A stretch of 64,000 nucleotides of DNA from Agelaius tricolor. Taxonomy: Eukaryota; Chordata; Aves; Passeriformes; Icteridae. The translations under genes were made by a program, and so were the position numbers. Below, piece by piece: positions 1 through 14,029 of this stretch. The notes beneath the pieces are model-generated. The model did not search any database and was not told where the DNA came from. It was given only the letters and a program-made list of their open reading frames with translations. Within the stretch, counting starts at the first letter, position 1. Each line of letters opens with the position of its first letter. The stretch covers positions 99,991,381-100,055,380 of the forward strand of contig JALJCS010000001.1 of assembly GCA_023055355.1 (NCBI GenBank), written 5' to 3'.

Positions 1-1042
1 CCATTTTTTGATTGATATTGTCTGACTATTTTTCTTCAAAGACTGTCTCCTAATAATCATCATTTTCATCACTTATGTTCTTTAAAGAGACAAACATAAA
101 CTTGACAAAATGATTAGGTGATGTTAAACAGCTGACCACAGAGGAAATTCAACTAATACTAGAACAAAACTGCATGATCCAGACATGGAGATCTGTCATT
201 CATGAAATCAGGGTACTTTCTGAAACATTCAGCTGAGTAGTGTATCTCAACAATGACTTTTCACTGACATAGTTAACAGTAGTTCTGAGTTCAAAACACT
301 TCTATTTGTAAACGTGAGACTCTTAAAATATTTTTAAAACAATCTGATCAAGTGCTCTTATGTATATCTTCTTCTTACAAAACCTTCAGGTATAAAGTTA
401 CTGATGGATACTGAAAAGTTGTCATTGTTTGAAACCCCTAATGATGAGATATCCTACTTGGTTTTATTGGCACAATTCACATCTGTGCAAACAGAAATTT
501 GTAAAATTTTAATGACAAACCATTTATTTTTACATACCTGTTATCCTGCTTCAAGTTCTGCCTTATACAAGTATATTAGCTATACTGTACTGAAACAAAT
601 GACTGCTGTGCCTAATAAAGAACTCATGAGTACACCCTGTTACCTGGACTGCACACAACATCTGCAGTGGAGTAGGTTCTGGCCTTTATCAGCTGGTGTT
701 CTGTCAAGTTCCTCATTTCTATTCAGAGAACCTTTTTGAGGTGGTGGGGTGTTTTTATACAAAGATAAAAGTGTCTGTCAAAGTTTCCAGGTGCTTGGAA
801 GAGATTTATTGTCACCAGGCAGCAGCTGATATGGCACCTGCAGCTGTACCTGACACAGATGGCTATTCCTCACCTTCTGCCACACAGGCTACTCGAGCAG
901 TGGAGGAGCAGGTTGGAGGCTGCTGCAATGCTGACAGGAAATCAGCAACACAAGTTTCACCTCACTACAATAATCTTTTCAGGATTTCAGGTGTTTCTTT
1001 TATCATACTTACATATAGACTCAGGAGGTATTTCTACCTCTT

Positions 1043-1107
1043 GAGTATATAGTTATAGCATTATAGTATAGGTTATAGTATATGAGTATATAGTATATAA
1101 GTATAAT
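1043..1107. repeat. TA-rich degenerate simple repeat
   Basis: The segment repeats variants of gtatatag and ttatag in irregular register. It is a low-complexity TA-rich patch with no other function visible. Confidence 0.6.
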
Positions 1108-1769
1108 CAACATTTTTAATGTAAAATTGGTACAGAGAAAAGTGTATATCTCTTGAGGTAATTTTTTTTGTATGTAGTACAATTAACTTGTCACTTCTCG
1201 TTTCACAATGAGACAAATGATGGCTGCATTTTTTAAAAGCAGCACTACTTTTAGAACATCGCAACATTTCAGAAATAAATTCAGGGAATTAAAAAGACAC
1301 AGGAAAACCTAAAAATTCTGGAATTAAATATTAGGGAATTTTGATTCGTTTGGTCTACATTTTTATATTATACTTTTATAAAACAGAATGAATACCCATA
1401 AAGCCAAGGAGAGGTTTTTTTGCTTTTCATTCTTTGCTTGAGGGCTTGTGTTGGAAAAAATGACTTTATATTATTGATTTAAAGCACTTAGGGGGGAAAA
1501 AGTATTTCCAGACCAGGAAAGATATGTATAAAGGTGCCAAAAGACAAATAAACCATTTTTGTTGGGTATAGAATACAGTTATTTTCCTGTGAATGCTTGT
1601 CTAAATAGGTTTCATTCTCAGTACACAAACATAAATACACAGATCAAATTCATGCTGCCAGAAGTGCCTCCTGATACTGTGCCTGTAGTCAAGAGGTCAA
1701 GTTGTCTGAGCATACCACTATGGATTTCCAACTGACCATATGACCTAAAAGGAATTTTATTTACATTTT

Positions 1770-1794
1770 TTGTTGATGTTGTTGTTGTTGTTTT
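1770..1794. repeat. Short (TTG)n microsatellite
   Basis: Five or six TTG-like units with one interruption, followed by a T/G-rich flank. This is a simple repeat. Confidence 0.7.
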
Positions 1795-2550
1795 GGGGAG
1801 TTTTGTTAGTTTGATTGGGTTTTATAGTGGAAAAAATAGAAAAGGAACAAAAATGCATCCCCAAAAGTAATAGCTGCCCTTATGTTGATGCATAAGCAAA
1901 TCTATGTCTTTTTTAGTGGAAGAAATGAGATTATTAATAAGCTACGTGAGAAATGCTCTTGGATGAGTAAAATCTTTCATACACAATCCATAGTAGAAGA
2001 AATGTGTCGAGGTGTTAAACCTGTTGTACTTGTCTATAATTACAGATTTTGTGTATTTGTTAATAACCTTCATTACTAAAACTTGAGAAAAAACACTGAT
2101 GACCCACCCGGATAAATTGCAGTCTCTGAAAAATGGGAACTACATACTTTTCATATATTTTAGAATAGCTATTCTCATATGACAATTGGTAAATACATTA
2201 TAGCAAGTTCTAAGATACCTTAGAGTAGCAGGGATCTCTAGTAAAGGGCTGTGAGAGATGAGATATATCTTGCAGAAAAATATATTTTTGATCTGGTCTC
2301 CAGGTGTGCTTTTCAACTGCCATGATATTGCTTGCAGAAAATAACGTTTTATAAATACATTTATTCTTAGGAAAAAAAATATTTATTTTTATAGAAATGC
2401 TTTCATGTGACCAGAGGGGATGACCTAAGTTCTTAACCATATGCCTGTTAGCACTCTGTGAAATTCTGCATGACTTTTTCACTTTCCCATGCTCTGCCAC
2501 CAAGTAATTGCCCAATAAGCAACTTTTAACACAAATTGAATGCAGGGAAC

Positions 2551-2563
2551 TTTTCTTTCTTTT

Positions 2564-2654
<91 letters not shown>

Positions 2655-2735
2655 CTCTTTCTCTCTTTCTCTCTTTCTTTCTCTCTTTTCTTTCTTTTTG
2701 TTTCTTTTCTTTCTTTTCTTTCTCTCTCTCTTTCT
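2551..2735. repeat. (CTTT)n microsatellite, about 185 bp polypyrimidine tract
   Basis: The + strand is all C and T over this span except for a single G at about 2700. The core (about 2567-2653) is a nearly pure CTTT array of roughly 22 units. It is followed by CTCT/CTTT variants and a mixed C/T end. Every long open frame across it (for example 2210-2785 minus, rich in Lys/Arg/Glu, and 2508-2838 plus, rich in Phe/Leu/Ser) comes from the repeat and is not a gene. The tract is strongly strand-asymmetric and mirror-symmetric, the class of sequence known to form triplex (H-DNA). It ends about 27 bp before a CR1 3' fragment. Confidence 0.97.
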
Positions 2736-2761
2736 GTTAGGGCAGCCAAGCATTGAAACAA

Positions 2762-2918
2762 GTCCAGAGAGATTGCAGTTTCCATCCTTGGAGATATTTA
2801 GAATTGAACTGGACAATTTCCTGAGAAACCTGTTGTAGCTGACCCTACTGTGAGCAGGTGAGGTTAAATTAGATAAACTTCAGTGGTCCCTTCAAACCTC
2901 AGTTATCCTGAGATTCTG
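2762..2918 (+). mobile_element. CR1 LINE 3'-end fragment (plus)
   Basis: The order of motifs matches the 3' end of bird CR1: a ccagagag start, a ccatccttggagatattt block, actggac, then gtagctgaccct, gagcaggtgaggtt and agataaact, then ggtccctt before the tail, which here is ggttccttt-like and decayed to gagattctg. Only the last 155 bp or so remain, as is usual for 5'-truncated CR1. Divergence is moderate. The subfamily cannot be fixed by eye. Confidence 0.8.
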
Positions 2919-2935
2919 CGGTACCATGTAATGGT

Positions 2936-5900
2936 TAGGACAGAATTGCCTTTCAGACATTGTTTCTAAAGACTCTTAGAATTTACTTCTATGCAAGTAA
3001 CTAGTTAGTCACCAAGAGTGGGATTCATCACACCTAAAGCTATCCATTCATTAATCTGTGTAAAGTGTATCACTGTAATAAATGAAGAAAAATTGCACCA
3101 TCTGCTTTAGATGTCTGTTCTGGGATAGGATGCAAACTTTTCTCCTTTTCTTAATATGTACTATTCTGCTTCTTTGTACTTTTGGTTTTGGCAAAGAAAT
3201 TGAATATTGCCTTGAATATTCTATTTTTGTAATGTATGTGGATCGTAGAGCTCACAAAGACATTTGAAAGACAAAACCCAGCAGAACCAGACATGAATGT
3301 TAACAACACATCTGCTATTACACAGCAGCTAACTGGATTTACTTCCATTAATTATGGAGAAAAACTTTCATTAAAAAAATACACTACTGAAGTGGATTTT
3401 CATTCCCCTATTGAGTCACCTACTTTCACTGCCTGTGTTCAATATTTCATTATTTCCTTTAAGACTTTCCTTTCCTTAAGACTGCCTAAAATATGAAATA
3501 TGTTCTGAACATATCACTAATAGTCAAATGGGTACATTACTACAAAGCTCTTCCTGTTCAGTATTATTTTGTTTAAAATCTTGCTCTGCAAAAAATTCCA
3601 GTTTTGATTACATTATTGGTTAAACACCCCTAGCATAAAGCAAATTTCAGGGTTTTGGATTTTACATACTGCTTTTCTTTATAATGTAATGCTTTTTCAG
3701 CTTTCTCCTTAATCAAGTTCTATTCAATTACAGCAGGGTACACTTGGTTTCTGAAAAATGTTGAAACTACATGATGCCTTTGCCTCCTAATCTGTCTTTA
3801 TCATATTGAATTGTTTATGTTATATTCACTGGATTTGTCATCACTCTCATTATTCCTTTAAGCTTTGTCTTTCATCAGTTCGGCCAGACATATTACTATT
3901 CATTCCCTTGTAATTTCCCTGTTCTCAGTATCTGTAATCATATGCTGTTTTTAAACACATGTTATTATATCTGCCACATCAAGAAGGTAATTACTTTTGA
4001 CATAGTGAAGTTACTAGCTATGTAGGTTAGCATGGAGTTTCATGCAAAGTGAGTGCTTTGAACACTGATCTATTATTTGCACTTTATTTGTAACTGCTAG
4101 AAGCTTGAACTTGGTAAATTTCCAGCCCTCTTTCACAAGCAGTCATTTTCCCTAGAGCTCTGATAAAGACCTGGAAGAATAATCACAAGCCTGGCCTACT
4201 TCTGGTTTTACTTAAGTGCAACCTGCTGCTCTGCAGGCAAAAAAATCTTGATAGTCTGCAACTTTTAAGTGTATTTTTTACTCTGATTGCTTTGTGCTCA
4301 GACTTCTAAGCAAGCCAGGTAAATAGTGAAATCTGTGGGAATTCTATGTAAATGGCTGTCACAACAAGAAAAAAAAAATTAAGAAATTAAACTTTCATTT
4401 AGAAACTATACATAATTTGACATTTTCTAGATTTCTGTATTAAAATAAATTTAAATTACCTTTTGAGCTGACAAATATCTTCTGCTTTCCAATCATCAAA
4501 AGTGTTCTAGTAATATCTAAATGTCTTCTAGACTATGCATTGTCCATCTGCTCAGAGACTCGTTGTGCTCAATATTCCCAGCTACTTTAAAGCAAAAAGA
4601 ATCATGATATTGTGAATAAAACTCTTGGCATACCTGCCAATGACAGCAGATGTTGAGTTTCAGGTATGAAGTAATTTGAGAGCAGTATTTATGCCACTCA
4701 GTATCTCCTGTCATTTGGAGTTTCAAAGCCAGTGAGATCTATGAGCATCATCTGCTCTGGGAACAGGGAAATATTCAAAAGCATCTTCTGTGTTTGAAAA
4801 ATATTACCCTAAGAAACTTCCTACAGGCATAGTTAACTTCCGTATGATTGGAAACATACAAACAAACAAAAACAAACACAAAACAACAAAAAATACATTT
4901 ACCAGTACAAGTATTTCGGGGTTAGGGAAATTTTTTTTCCTGTAACTCAAAAGATTTTCCTTGATTTTTTGAATACTATCAGCATTCTATGTTAAGATTG
5001 ATTTATATTGTAGATTTTTGGACCAACCAAACTATATAACGTGGGCTAAGATTCATCAGCATAGAAAGTGTACTGTTTTGAAAATCTTAAAATGTCTTTT
5101 GTGTAGCAGGTTCTGAGGAGCCTGAATCAATTAGGATTGCTTTTCTTTGAAGAACAGCAAATAAAAGATATGAGGTGTTCCATGTAGCTCACACTTTGCA
5201 TTTACATTTCGGAGCAGTTATTGAATTAATTATGCTTTGCTCTTAAACCTTATTTTGAATATATTGAAAATAAATCATAATTATCAACTTCTGCAGTTTA
5301 AAAACAGAAGGGATTTTAGAGTCATGAGAACCTCCAAGTCTTTCTCTTATTATTTATATGGAAACCCTATTATTTGGTATTATACAAAAAGTATCCCAAG
5401 TGCACAGATTGTTCCTCAGAGGAACTGTTACATTTCCTGGAGTTAAATAATCCTTAGGGATGATTTAGCAGCATTCTAAGTGTAAACACTGTCAGTTCAG
5501 CTTTTTCCTCATCTTATTTGAGGAAGTGGAGAGGTTCCTGTATGACTCCCTTGAGCGAGTAACTGCTCACTGGCAGTGGTAAGTTCTGATAGTGACTGGG
5601 ATCTGAACAGGAGGGTTGCACTATTGGGTTCTAGTGCAAGGTCTCTAGTTCTGTAATTGAAAAGCATTGTTCAAAATCTTAGCAAACTTGACCCCTGTAG
5701 TGAAGTTTAAATAATGTGAATTCCTGCAGAAAAAAAAAAAAAAAAAAGGAAAATAATTATTTTCCTTCAGTTGGGATCTCAGCTTACATGGATATTAGTA
5801 AAATAGAGGAACTGTTGGCTAACCATTATCTATAAGTCTCGGTTTTGTTCTCAGATCAGTCATATGTGTACAGATGTAAAGAGGTTAATGTGCTGTGAAA

Positions 5901-7434
5901 AATAAAAGAAGGGAAAAAACCAAATCTTCCAAAATGCTGTTACATGTGTTTGCAATGAAGCAAGTTGTGGGATGGGGAGGGTAAAAAGGAAAAATTGTAT
6001 GACATAGATGGATGGGAACATTGTAGGGTAAGGACAAGACAAAATAAATGTATACACAGTGAGGTAACGAGATAGGATATTCAGGGTGACACGTTTAGGA
6101 ACAAGACTTGAAATAGTACATATTATTGGCCTGAAGAAAGATAAATTGCCTGTACTCTTCCTCAGCTTCTGTCAATGTATAAGCCTTAAAAATTTCCATA
6201 TTTACTCTGGTAGAAACAAGAAGTAACACCTTCTCATGAGTAAAGCAGTATCCCTACTACAGTGTGTCATGTTGCCTCACCATTTCACCTTCTCACTATC
6301 TCAAATTTTAACAGCCTTGTAGAGTTGTGAGCAGCAGTGGCTTCTGGACCTCAAACCTTTGACCAGAGGGTTTGTGTTATTTCAGGTAGCCAGTAAATCT
6401 TTATGTGCAGTTATGGAAAACATAAAATGACTTCATAAGCCAAACCTACTTTTTCTTTTGATGTCACATGGGTCAACATGTCACAAAGATTAAACTGATT
6501 ACTCAATACTCTTGAGATAATTGTGCCTGATTAACAGTAATCTGCCCTGTGACTTGGCTTGGCCTCCCAGCAATTTCTCATATATAGCTTTTCTTTTTTT
6601 CTTCTTCTTGAAAAGAAAGGCACAAACACATTTTTCATTATTAGTAAGTACACAATGTGGAGCTGGAACAATTTTTCTCAAGTCTTTGTACTCTTAGCTC
6701 TGCTTCAGAAATTAGAGATGCCTTAAATACCTTTAAATGACTGTTCCTAACACTGTCCATTTATGTATAGCTAAGCAGTTGCTAAGTGCTTGTTTGCAGA
6801 AGAGAAAGGCTATGCCTATTCTGCATATCTAAATAGATCAAGAATATACCAAATGAAAAATTTTCAATTGTTCTTATGTGCTGGAAAAGGCTGCTCTCCA
6901 TCTAAAGTTTGTATCTTACAGCTTTTCAGTCACTATTTTCTATTTTGTGGACTAAAGAACAAAGAATGATTTAGCCTATCTTGGCATGATTTATTGTAAA
7001 CGTTCTTTTTTTTTCTTCCAAGCTGGGCAGGTGCAAGGTTGTTAATCCTTACTTAGATCATGATTTGCTTTTTAGCAAACTGTCATATATTCAAATGCCA
7101 AAGAAATGCTGCAGTTTAAAGTGTCACAAACACTAAATCATATGGCAGTTCAGTCATTGTGTGTATCATAAGCAGGGTTTACACTATTAACTCTAAAAGT
7201 ATAATTTGAGAATGACCTTTTAGAACTATTTGCTGTTCAGAATTTATTTAGTATCACAATGATTAAGTCAGGAAAGTTTGCAGGGGATAAAATATACTGA
7301 AGGTAGTCACTTTAAAAATATTAGTTCCTATCCAGTCTTTCAGGATATAAGCAGGACTGAAAGAATAATTTTCCTTACACAGAACAGCAATTCAGTTCCA
7401 GTGCTGTGCTTCTATCATAGGTAACACTGTGTCT
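2936..7434. other. Non-coding background
   Basis: I see no gene or clear repeat family. It holds A-rich runs (4857-4897, and an A stretch at about 5731-5748). A weak resemblance to an internal CR1 segment at about 5110-5190 is too degraded to call. Open frames such as 3236-3496 and 5237-5446 have no protein-like features. Confidence 0.55.
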
Positions 7435-7853
7435 TTAAATCCTGGAGCCAATTTCTCACCCATGGTACAACACGATTATCCAGCTGAATTCTGGACATTT
7501 GGTCCAGAAGGATACAGTGAGGGACAGTATGAAAAGCTTTGCTGCAGTCCAAAAAGATTACACCTAATGGCTTCCCTAGATAACTAGGTGAATCACCCCG
7601 TCGGAGAAGGAAATCAAGTTTGATAAGCAGGACTCCCTGTTCATGAGGCCCTGCTGGCTGTGACTGATGACTGTGTTGTCCTCCATGTGTTTTTCAATAC
7701 TCACCAGAACTGTATTTTCCATGATTTTAGTGGGCATTGAAGTGAGACTGACAGGCCTGTAATTTCCAGGGTCCTCCTTGAAAACCAGGACAACATTTTC
7801 TAGTTTCCAGTTGGAAACTCTGGATTCCAAAGACCACTTGAAAAACATCAATT
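7435..7853 (-). pseudogene. CR1 LINE reverse-transcriptase relic (minus)
   Basis: Read on the minus strand, the frame from 7851 to 7576 gives a segment of the CR1 ORF2 polymerase. A lead-in ending LVFK is followed by DPGNYRPVSLTS (residues 27-38), the conserved start of the non-LTR reverse-transcriptase domain, then a KIMEN block and an SHSQQG block. After a frameshift near 7580 the next frame continues with the RT motif A region, LDCSKAFHTV (around 7532-7549), which keeps the catalytic aspartate, and ends around WVRNWLQDLK near 7435. The YADD box (motif C) is not present. Full CR1 ORF2 is around 900 residues, so this is about 140 residues of a dead, 5'- and 3'-truncated copy. Internal CR1 fragments without the 3' tail are less common than 3' ends. 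Confidence 0.88.
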
Positions 7854-10800
7854 TTAATGAATTATTTTGAATATATTTATCTTTGTAAATATTAGTAAAA
7901 ATAATAGTTATTTTTATTGGTGACCAGAAGTTAATTGCTTTTATACTTTAAAATAGAAGCACTATGAGGGAAGTGGAATTTTAAACAAAGGTAGAATTAC
8001 TAGTAGAATGGAAGTAAAAATAGATTTTTTTAATACACCTCAATATAAAAAAGAAAGACATCTAAACATTCTTTTAAGAATTAACCTCAGCATGACTGTC
8101 AGTATCTATGTTTGATTTGAGGGGTAAGAACTAGGCAGTATACACTCTTTTCTCTGTTGAAGAGAGAAGAATACTCTCTGATACTGGGCAATCTGCTACA
8201 GAATCTGCCTTTCTTATTCTGAAGGGAATTTTTCAAATTTCATATTATGTAATGCTCTAGTATTTCCTCTGAAATTTAACTTTAGCACCAGGTGTTTCAG
8301 TTATTCTGATGTTTGTGGTTTCTGTGGCTTCTGCAAACCCTTTTCATATAAGTAGAGTATGTTTCAGACCTTTAGAAATACCATGACTTCCAAATCTGAA
8401 AGACCATCAGCCTCCAAAAATATAGAACTCTTCCAAGATGCATCTATTTCTCCATGAGTACTTATAATAATTGGAAGAGGGAGAATCAGTACCTGTTTAG
8501 ACACCCAACTGCAGCTTTTGGCTGTGGCTGGATGACATCTGGTAAACAAGCTTCACATGCTGACTAGATTTATGTGAATGTGGTTACAACACAGGTTCTT
8601 TTAGGCCAAAAAAATATTTATTTTGTATTGAATTTATTTTAGCTCTTTGAAATTAAAAATTTTGAATTTCAAAATTAAAGAATATAAACTAAGAATTTAA
8701 TTATCAGGATTAGAAATAGATTTCATTTACTCTACTTATTTTTTCATTGGTCTATATCAAAAGGCAGTAGGGGAAAAGAAGTGAAGGGATTTAATTTTTT
8801 TCCCCTACAATTCATTGAAGCAGATAGGTCTATTATTCTATTTATTTCTTAAGTTGATTCTTCTATCTATGTTATTTTTTTTCCTCTAGTAGTCGTTTGC
8901 CTTTTATATTCTGCCTTTTTCCTTAACCTCAAATGTAGAAAGGAAATAGAGTATCAGTGATGCTCTGGTGCTAAGTTATAATCCTGACCACCTCTAAAAT
9001 TGTGAACCATTAAATCTTACAGCTTTTATTTAAGACTACTGGGCAGCCATCACATTGAAAGATAGGTTCCTGTTCAAGACTGAAAAATAGAGCCAAGTTC
9101 TATAATACTGACTCATCCAAAATTCCTTAGTTATGGGAGATTTTTTTCACTGTAGCCTTACTGGATTTTTCTTCCGCATTGAATAGACTTTCTCAAGATC
9201 GAGTAAAGAACTGTTAAACTCTGTTATTTATCTCCTATTCACTTAAAGATACTAGCTTCAGGAATTGTATAAAACAATATGTGAGGACAAGGACTTAGCA
9301 AAATTTTAGAAATTACATTCCTATATGGTCAATAGTCCAGGTGATGAACCTCTGTAGCTCACATAAATAAAAAATAGAAGAATTGCTTGGTTAGAAATTC
9401 AGCCTTCAAAATTTTGTTTAAGATTTAGATTGTTAACAGAATTTTATATGTATTAGAATTGCCAGCTCCTGGTTAAGGAATAAAACCCACCTGAATCCTC
9501 CAATCACAGTATGCAGTGAAAGTTATACCTAATTGAGTATGGAGCACTTCGGTATAAATTCACTGTATTTTACTTGAGCTGCTTCTACAGGCAAAGTGTA
9601 TTATTCGATAATCAGTTGGATAATTTGTTTCAGTTATTCTTCCATGAGCTAGTATGGCTGATCAGGAATTGGCACTACTGGCATAGAAACTGTGCATTGA
9701 ATTTTGGTTTAGAATGAGACACAATGTTCTTTATGTCTGCTTTGTCACCTTTGGTTTTATGTTTGTCTGCCTACTCCAGCCTACATCCCCAAATTACTGC
9801 TGGGGTCACAGGAGAGGTCTTTGAGACCACGGGAAAGAAATGGCTGTAGACACCCTTCTGGTTTAAAGCCATGTCCTTTCTGTTCCTATTCTCTTCAAAA
9901 GCACACTAACATGTCTGACACAGCAGTACAGTGAAGCACTTGAACAAACACATTGTTTGGACATCTTGGGACTCATAGAAATTCCTGGGTTTTCAAAAAA
10001 TGAAATGCTGTTGCTTTCCATCTTTTGAGTTGGAATTTGTGCTTTGGGGCATCTTAACACATTTATGAATTTTGAAGTATTAGAAAACATTGCAAATGCC
10101 AGCATCCCAACTTCTGAAAAGAGTTCTTTTTATCTTTTCAGTTTTTATAATTATGGTTACAGTATCTTCTATATTTCTTCTGGATTTTAAAGATCTTTCT
10201 TTTTTTGGTTCTTAAATCATTGACTCTCTAATTTGTGCTGTGTAACTGTGTAAAATGAGTGTTGGAAACGCACAGAAAATAAATGTAAAGGGCCATGTCT
10301 TTAGTGCAGTAACAGTTCTGGTCCTTTGTATATTTTCTTAAAATAGCTAGAACCTCCTTTCTTTACCATATTATGAAATATTTCAGACATCTAAAAAATA
10401 TTGGCTACAATATGCATTTCTAAATTTGTGTCAGTAACTGCTATGTTGAACCTACTTCGTCATTACTAATATGAGAGTCAGTAAGGGCTCAGAAATGAGA
10501 AAAATATGTACATATTATAATCTGCTCTTTCTCAACTGTAAATAATGTTCTACTTAAGTCTCTTAAATTTTAGAATTATATTTCTTTGTAACCAGTTGAC
10601 TTCACTAAAATATTTACTTAGATTTGAACATAAATGGTACAACTGTGTGCATAAGTGAGACTTCCATTGAATAGTTGAATAAAATATTTATCAAGGTACA
10701 AGTAAAACAATGAGTACTTATTTTAATTGTTCTGATTATTTATAATATACTTTTAAACTTGCCAGTTCCCATCTAGTAAATAAATAATACTCCAAGAGTG

Positions 10801-13800
10801 ACTTTTTTTCCCTGGGAGTCTCCCATATAGTAAGCATAAAAAGTTTATTGGTGTATCCACATAAGGCTGGTATTGCACTCATTAATTTTGGATATTTTTA
10901 ATTTTATATTTAGGTTTCTTGTTTTGGTTGTCTGTGCCTGTTTTTTTCTGCAACATATCCATAACACCAAATATAAGCAATGTTCACTTGAGCTCCAATG
11001 TTAATAATAAGATACTGCTTCAATGCCATTAGCAGAATTCTCATCTGAAAGGCACGGCTGTTTTTTTTTTTACTCCTCAGTGTTATAAGACTGCCTATAA
11101 ATATCTATAAATATCCACGTTTCTGTAGATATACATTTCATAGGACAACAAATTCTGTGTAGAGTCCAACAAGTATTTGCTGATGGGTGTAATGCTTCTG
11201 GTCATGAACTTGATTTTACTGTATGCAAGTTGCAGAATCTAAGCCTCAGCTAGCTGTATATGTTTTGTTACACCAATTTTAAAATCTTTGTAGGCTTTAT
11301 AAGTTTTTCTTTCTAAAAATGTAGATACTTTCTTTGTGTATATTATATATCACTCTTATATACTTTTTTTTTTCAGGGCTTTAGTGTAGTTAACTAAAAA
11401 TTGCCTTTATAAAATGTATTTTTTTTTAATTAGGAAAAAGGAGCAAATGACGTTTCAGTGAGTTATCATTAGATAAGGTTATTTCAAGTGATTTTTACTG
11501 AAGCACCTTCTTTACTACCTAAAAGTCATTACTGTTATTGCTATAGCAACTGTTGAAAGTATCATGCCCTGTTTGCAGGGTAAGCAAGTGTGGGTCATAC
11601 AAATGATACAGATATTCTCAGACTTAATTTGTAAAAGCTGTTTAAATAACCACTTCACTGAACTCCAGCACGATAAACATTGTTCTGTATGTTTTAGAGC
11701 TATTAAAGCTTAATCCACTACAGTTGTAATGAAAGGTTAATCATTGCTCTTTACTAATTTCACATGAAAACATCTCAATACCAGCATTTACTGCAGTAAA
11801 ATAACTTTAGTTTTACTAATAAAACATTACCTTGATGAGATTGCAAAGCATCCACCCATAATCAACATGTTCATTATAAAACTTCTGAATATTTTTTTCT
11901 AAACCTTTGCTTCTAGATAATGCCTTACATTAAAAACTACTTTGGCTTTCTAGTACTACAGGCTACTACTATTATATGCAGCTTTCACTTATCAATCAGT
12001 TAAAATGCCTTTATGATGCAAGTGCGATACAGGCTTGATTAGGTTATTACTGGTAACTAACCAAGATTTGTGTTAGGAAAAAACACAGTAAGAGTGACAA
12101 GAAAAGCAATAGCAATTCCTCAAGTACTGAAGTGTTTGGCTAATGCATAGGGTAATCTCTGGGAGTGTAGTTTGCTGGGCGTAGTACAGTATTGGCCTAT
12201 AAAATGTAAGCAACTGCTTACGCAGGTGCATTTCATCTGTGGAAATGGAGCAAAGAAATGACTCATCCTTCTAAGCAGTGGGAGGTAAGGTCAACATGTT
12301 TTTGTTTCCCTGGAGATGACAGATGATGAGGTGAGATTTGATTTCATAATTGAAAGTCCCAGCAGGCTCAAAAGAAAAACAGTGCAGTGTTTCAAGGGGA
12401 AAAAATATTCTAATGTACTTTAATATTTGTCAGTTTTTGATTCGTTTAAATTCAGATGCATAACCGTAAGGTTCAAACTTTAATATAAATAAATACTAAC
12501 TAAACTTTTAAATAGCATTTTCCATTTGGGAACAGGTGGTAACTTTATATTTACAATCATTATAATATGTGTATTTCATAAATGTTATTTTTAAGGTCAG
12601 ATTTTGTAAGAAATTATGCTTCTGTTCTATCTGTAAAGGACATTGATTTCTGCTGGTGTAACAAACTGCTTAGAATTCTACACAGAAAGTTGCTGTGTGG
12701 GTACAGCCATTCCCACTGCCTTAGTCTGCAGTAGTGCCTTTAAAGGTCTTAAAACTAGCTGATTCTTAAATGCTTCATCAGAACTCTACTTTTTTTTTTC
12801 CACCTTCAGAACCCAGTCAGAATTTCGGAGACTGTGAAATAAAACTTTTGAAATTAGATGGAGAAAAACAAGGAGTTACATTGAGTGTCTTTTCAAAATA
12901 AACTGCCTTTGAATACTGTGGGACTTTCCCCATTCCTTTTGCTTTTAGTATCTTTACATTTTACTTGAAATTAGATTAACAGGCTTTTCTTAGGCAGATA
13001 ACGCATGCTTCTAAATGTAAAATTAAAATCAAGTGAACAAACCTCCTACAATGTAGTAATCAAATAGAAACTTTCCTGCCCTTTCTCAGAAAGTTACAGT
13101 AGTATTTAAATTAATTAATCTCACATTGGCTTTTATTTTATTCATGAACAAAATTATTTTTAATTAGAATATTAAACTCCATTCAATTAAACTCCAAATA
13201 TACAACCTGATTCTACAACTGAATGAAACATCTGATCTTACAGATCACTGCAAGTGACACCTACCACATATTCTAAAATTGCTGTGTCTAGAGACAGGAC
13301 TCATCAGTAATTAATTTTCTTGCATGTTAACGTTTGGTCTCCTAATATTTGCATTATAAAGACAAAAAAAAGTTTATAGGCCCATGAAGAAAATACTTAT
13401 TAGAATCTTAAACTCTGTTTTTGGCAAGACAATAGTTTTCATATGTTACAGTAGTTAAAAATGATATTGTAGTCCTGGAGTTCTTTGTGAAATTTGGATG
13501 AGATTTTTGCATTATTCTTTGAAAAAAATTTCTCTAGATTGTTATCAAACACATATATATCTCTTTCCTGGATGGTCCTAAAGTTTTCTTTGCTTTTTTC
13601 TGAACAAGGATTTATGCGTCAGTTAGCAAAACCTATTGGCAATGTCATGATGTCATGGTATCAAACTAGAAATTCTGCTTTTCCCACTTAAATTTATACA
13701 AAATAATTGCACATATTGTTGATACAGGGTTTTTAAGGTTCTTACTTCTTGTATTAGAATGGTCTAGTTATTCTGTGAGTTCTTGGTTTATTCATTTGGC

Positions 13801-14020
13801 TCTTTTGCCTTTTATGACCCTGACTTTATATTGACTCTCTGAGTACACCAATCACAATGCTAGGTTATTCTTTTCGGACAATGTATGAAACAGAAAGAGA
13901 AGAGAAATTGCCCTTGAAAATGTGATAGTAGGTTGTTAATGAAGCTGATTATAAAAACACTACATAGCCAAACTATAATTCATTCTGAACTTTTTTTTAC
14001 TTTTGAGTTTGCTTAAGAAA
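7854..14020. other. Non-coding background
   Basis: No gene recognised. The stretch is AT-rich with many T and A runs. The segment around 11.95-12.33 kb is less repetitive and richer in mixed-sequence words than its surroundings and could be a conserved non-coding element, but nothing in the sequence alone proves this. Confidence 0.55.
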
Positions 14021-14029
14021 AGGAAGAAT

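Larger units (their letters stand above)
1..2550. other. Non-coding AT-rich background
   Basis: I see no gene here. Reading frames at 404-739 and 696-1052 are open for about 110 codons but have no recognisable domain, no strong codon pattern and no splice context. The stretch holds a TA-rich patch (1043-1107) and a short TTG run (1770-1794), listed separately. Confidence 0.6.

Noticed and set aside
2210..2838. Long open frames on both strands (191, 100, 96 and 82 codons)
   Set aside because: They are translations of the CTTT microsatellite and its flanks, with low-complexity Lys/Arg/Glu or Phe/Leu/Ser runs.
5110..5190. Possible internal CR1 fragment
   Set aside because: A few words resemble the CR1 region after the RT domain, but the match is too short and degraded to support a call.
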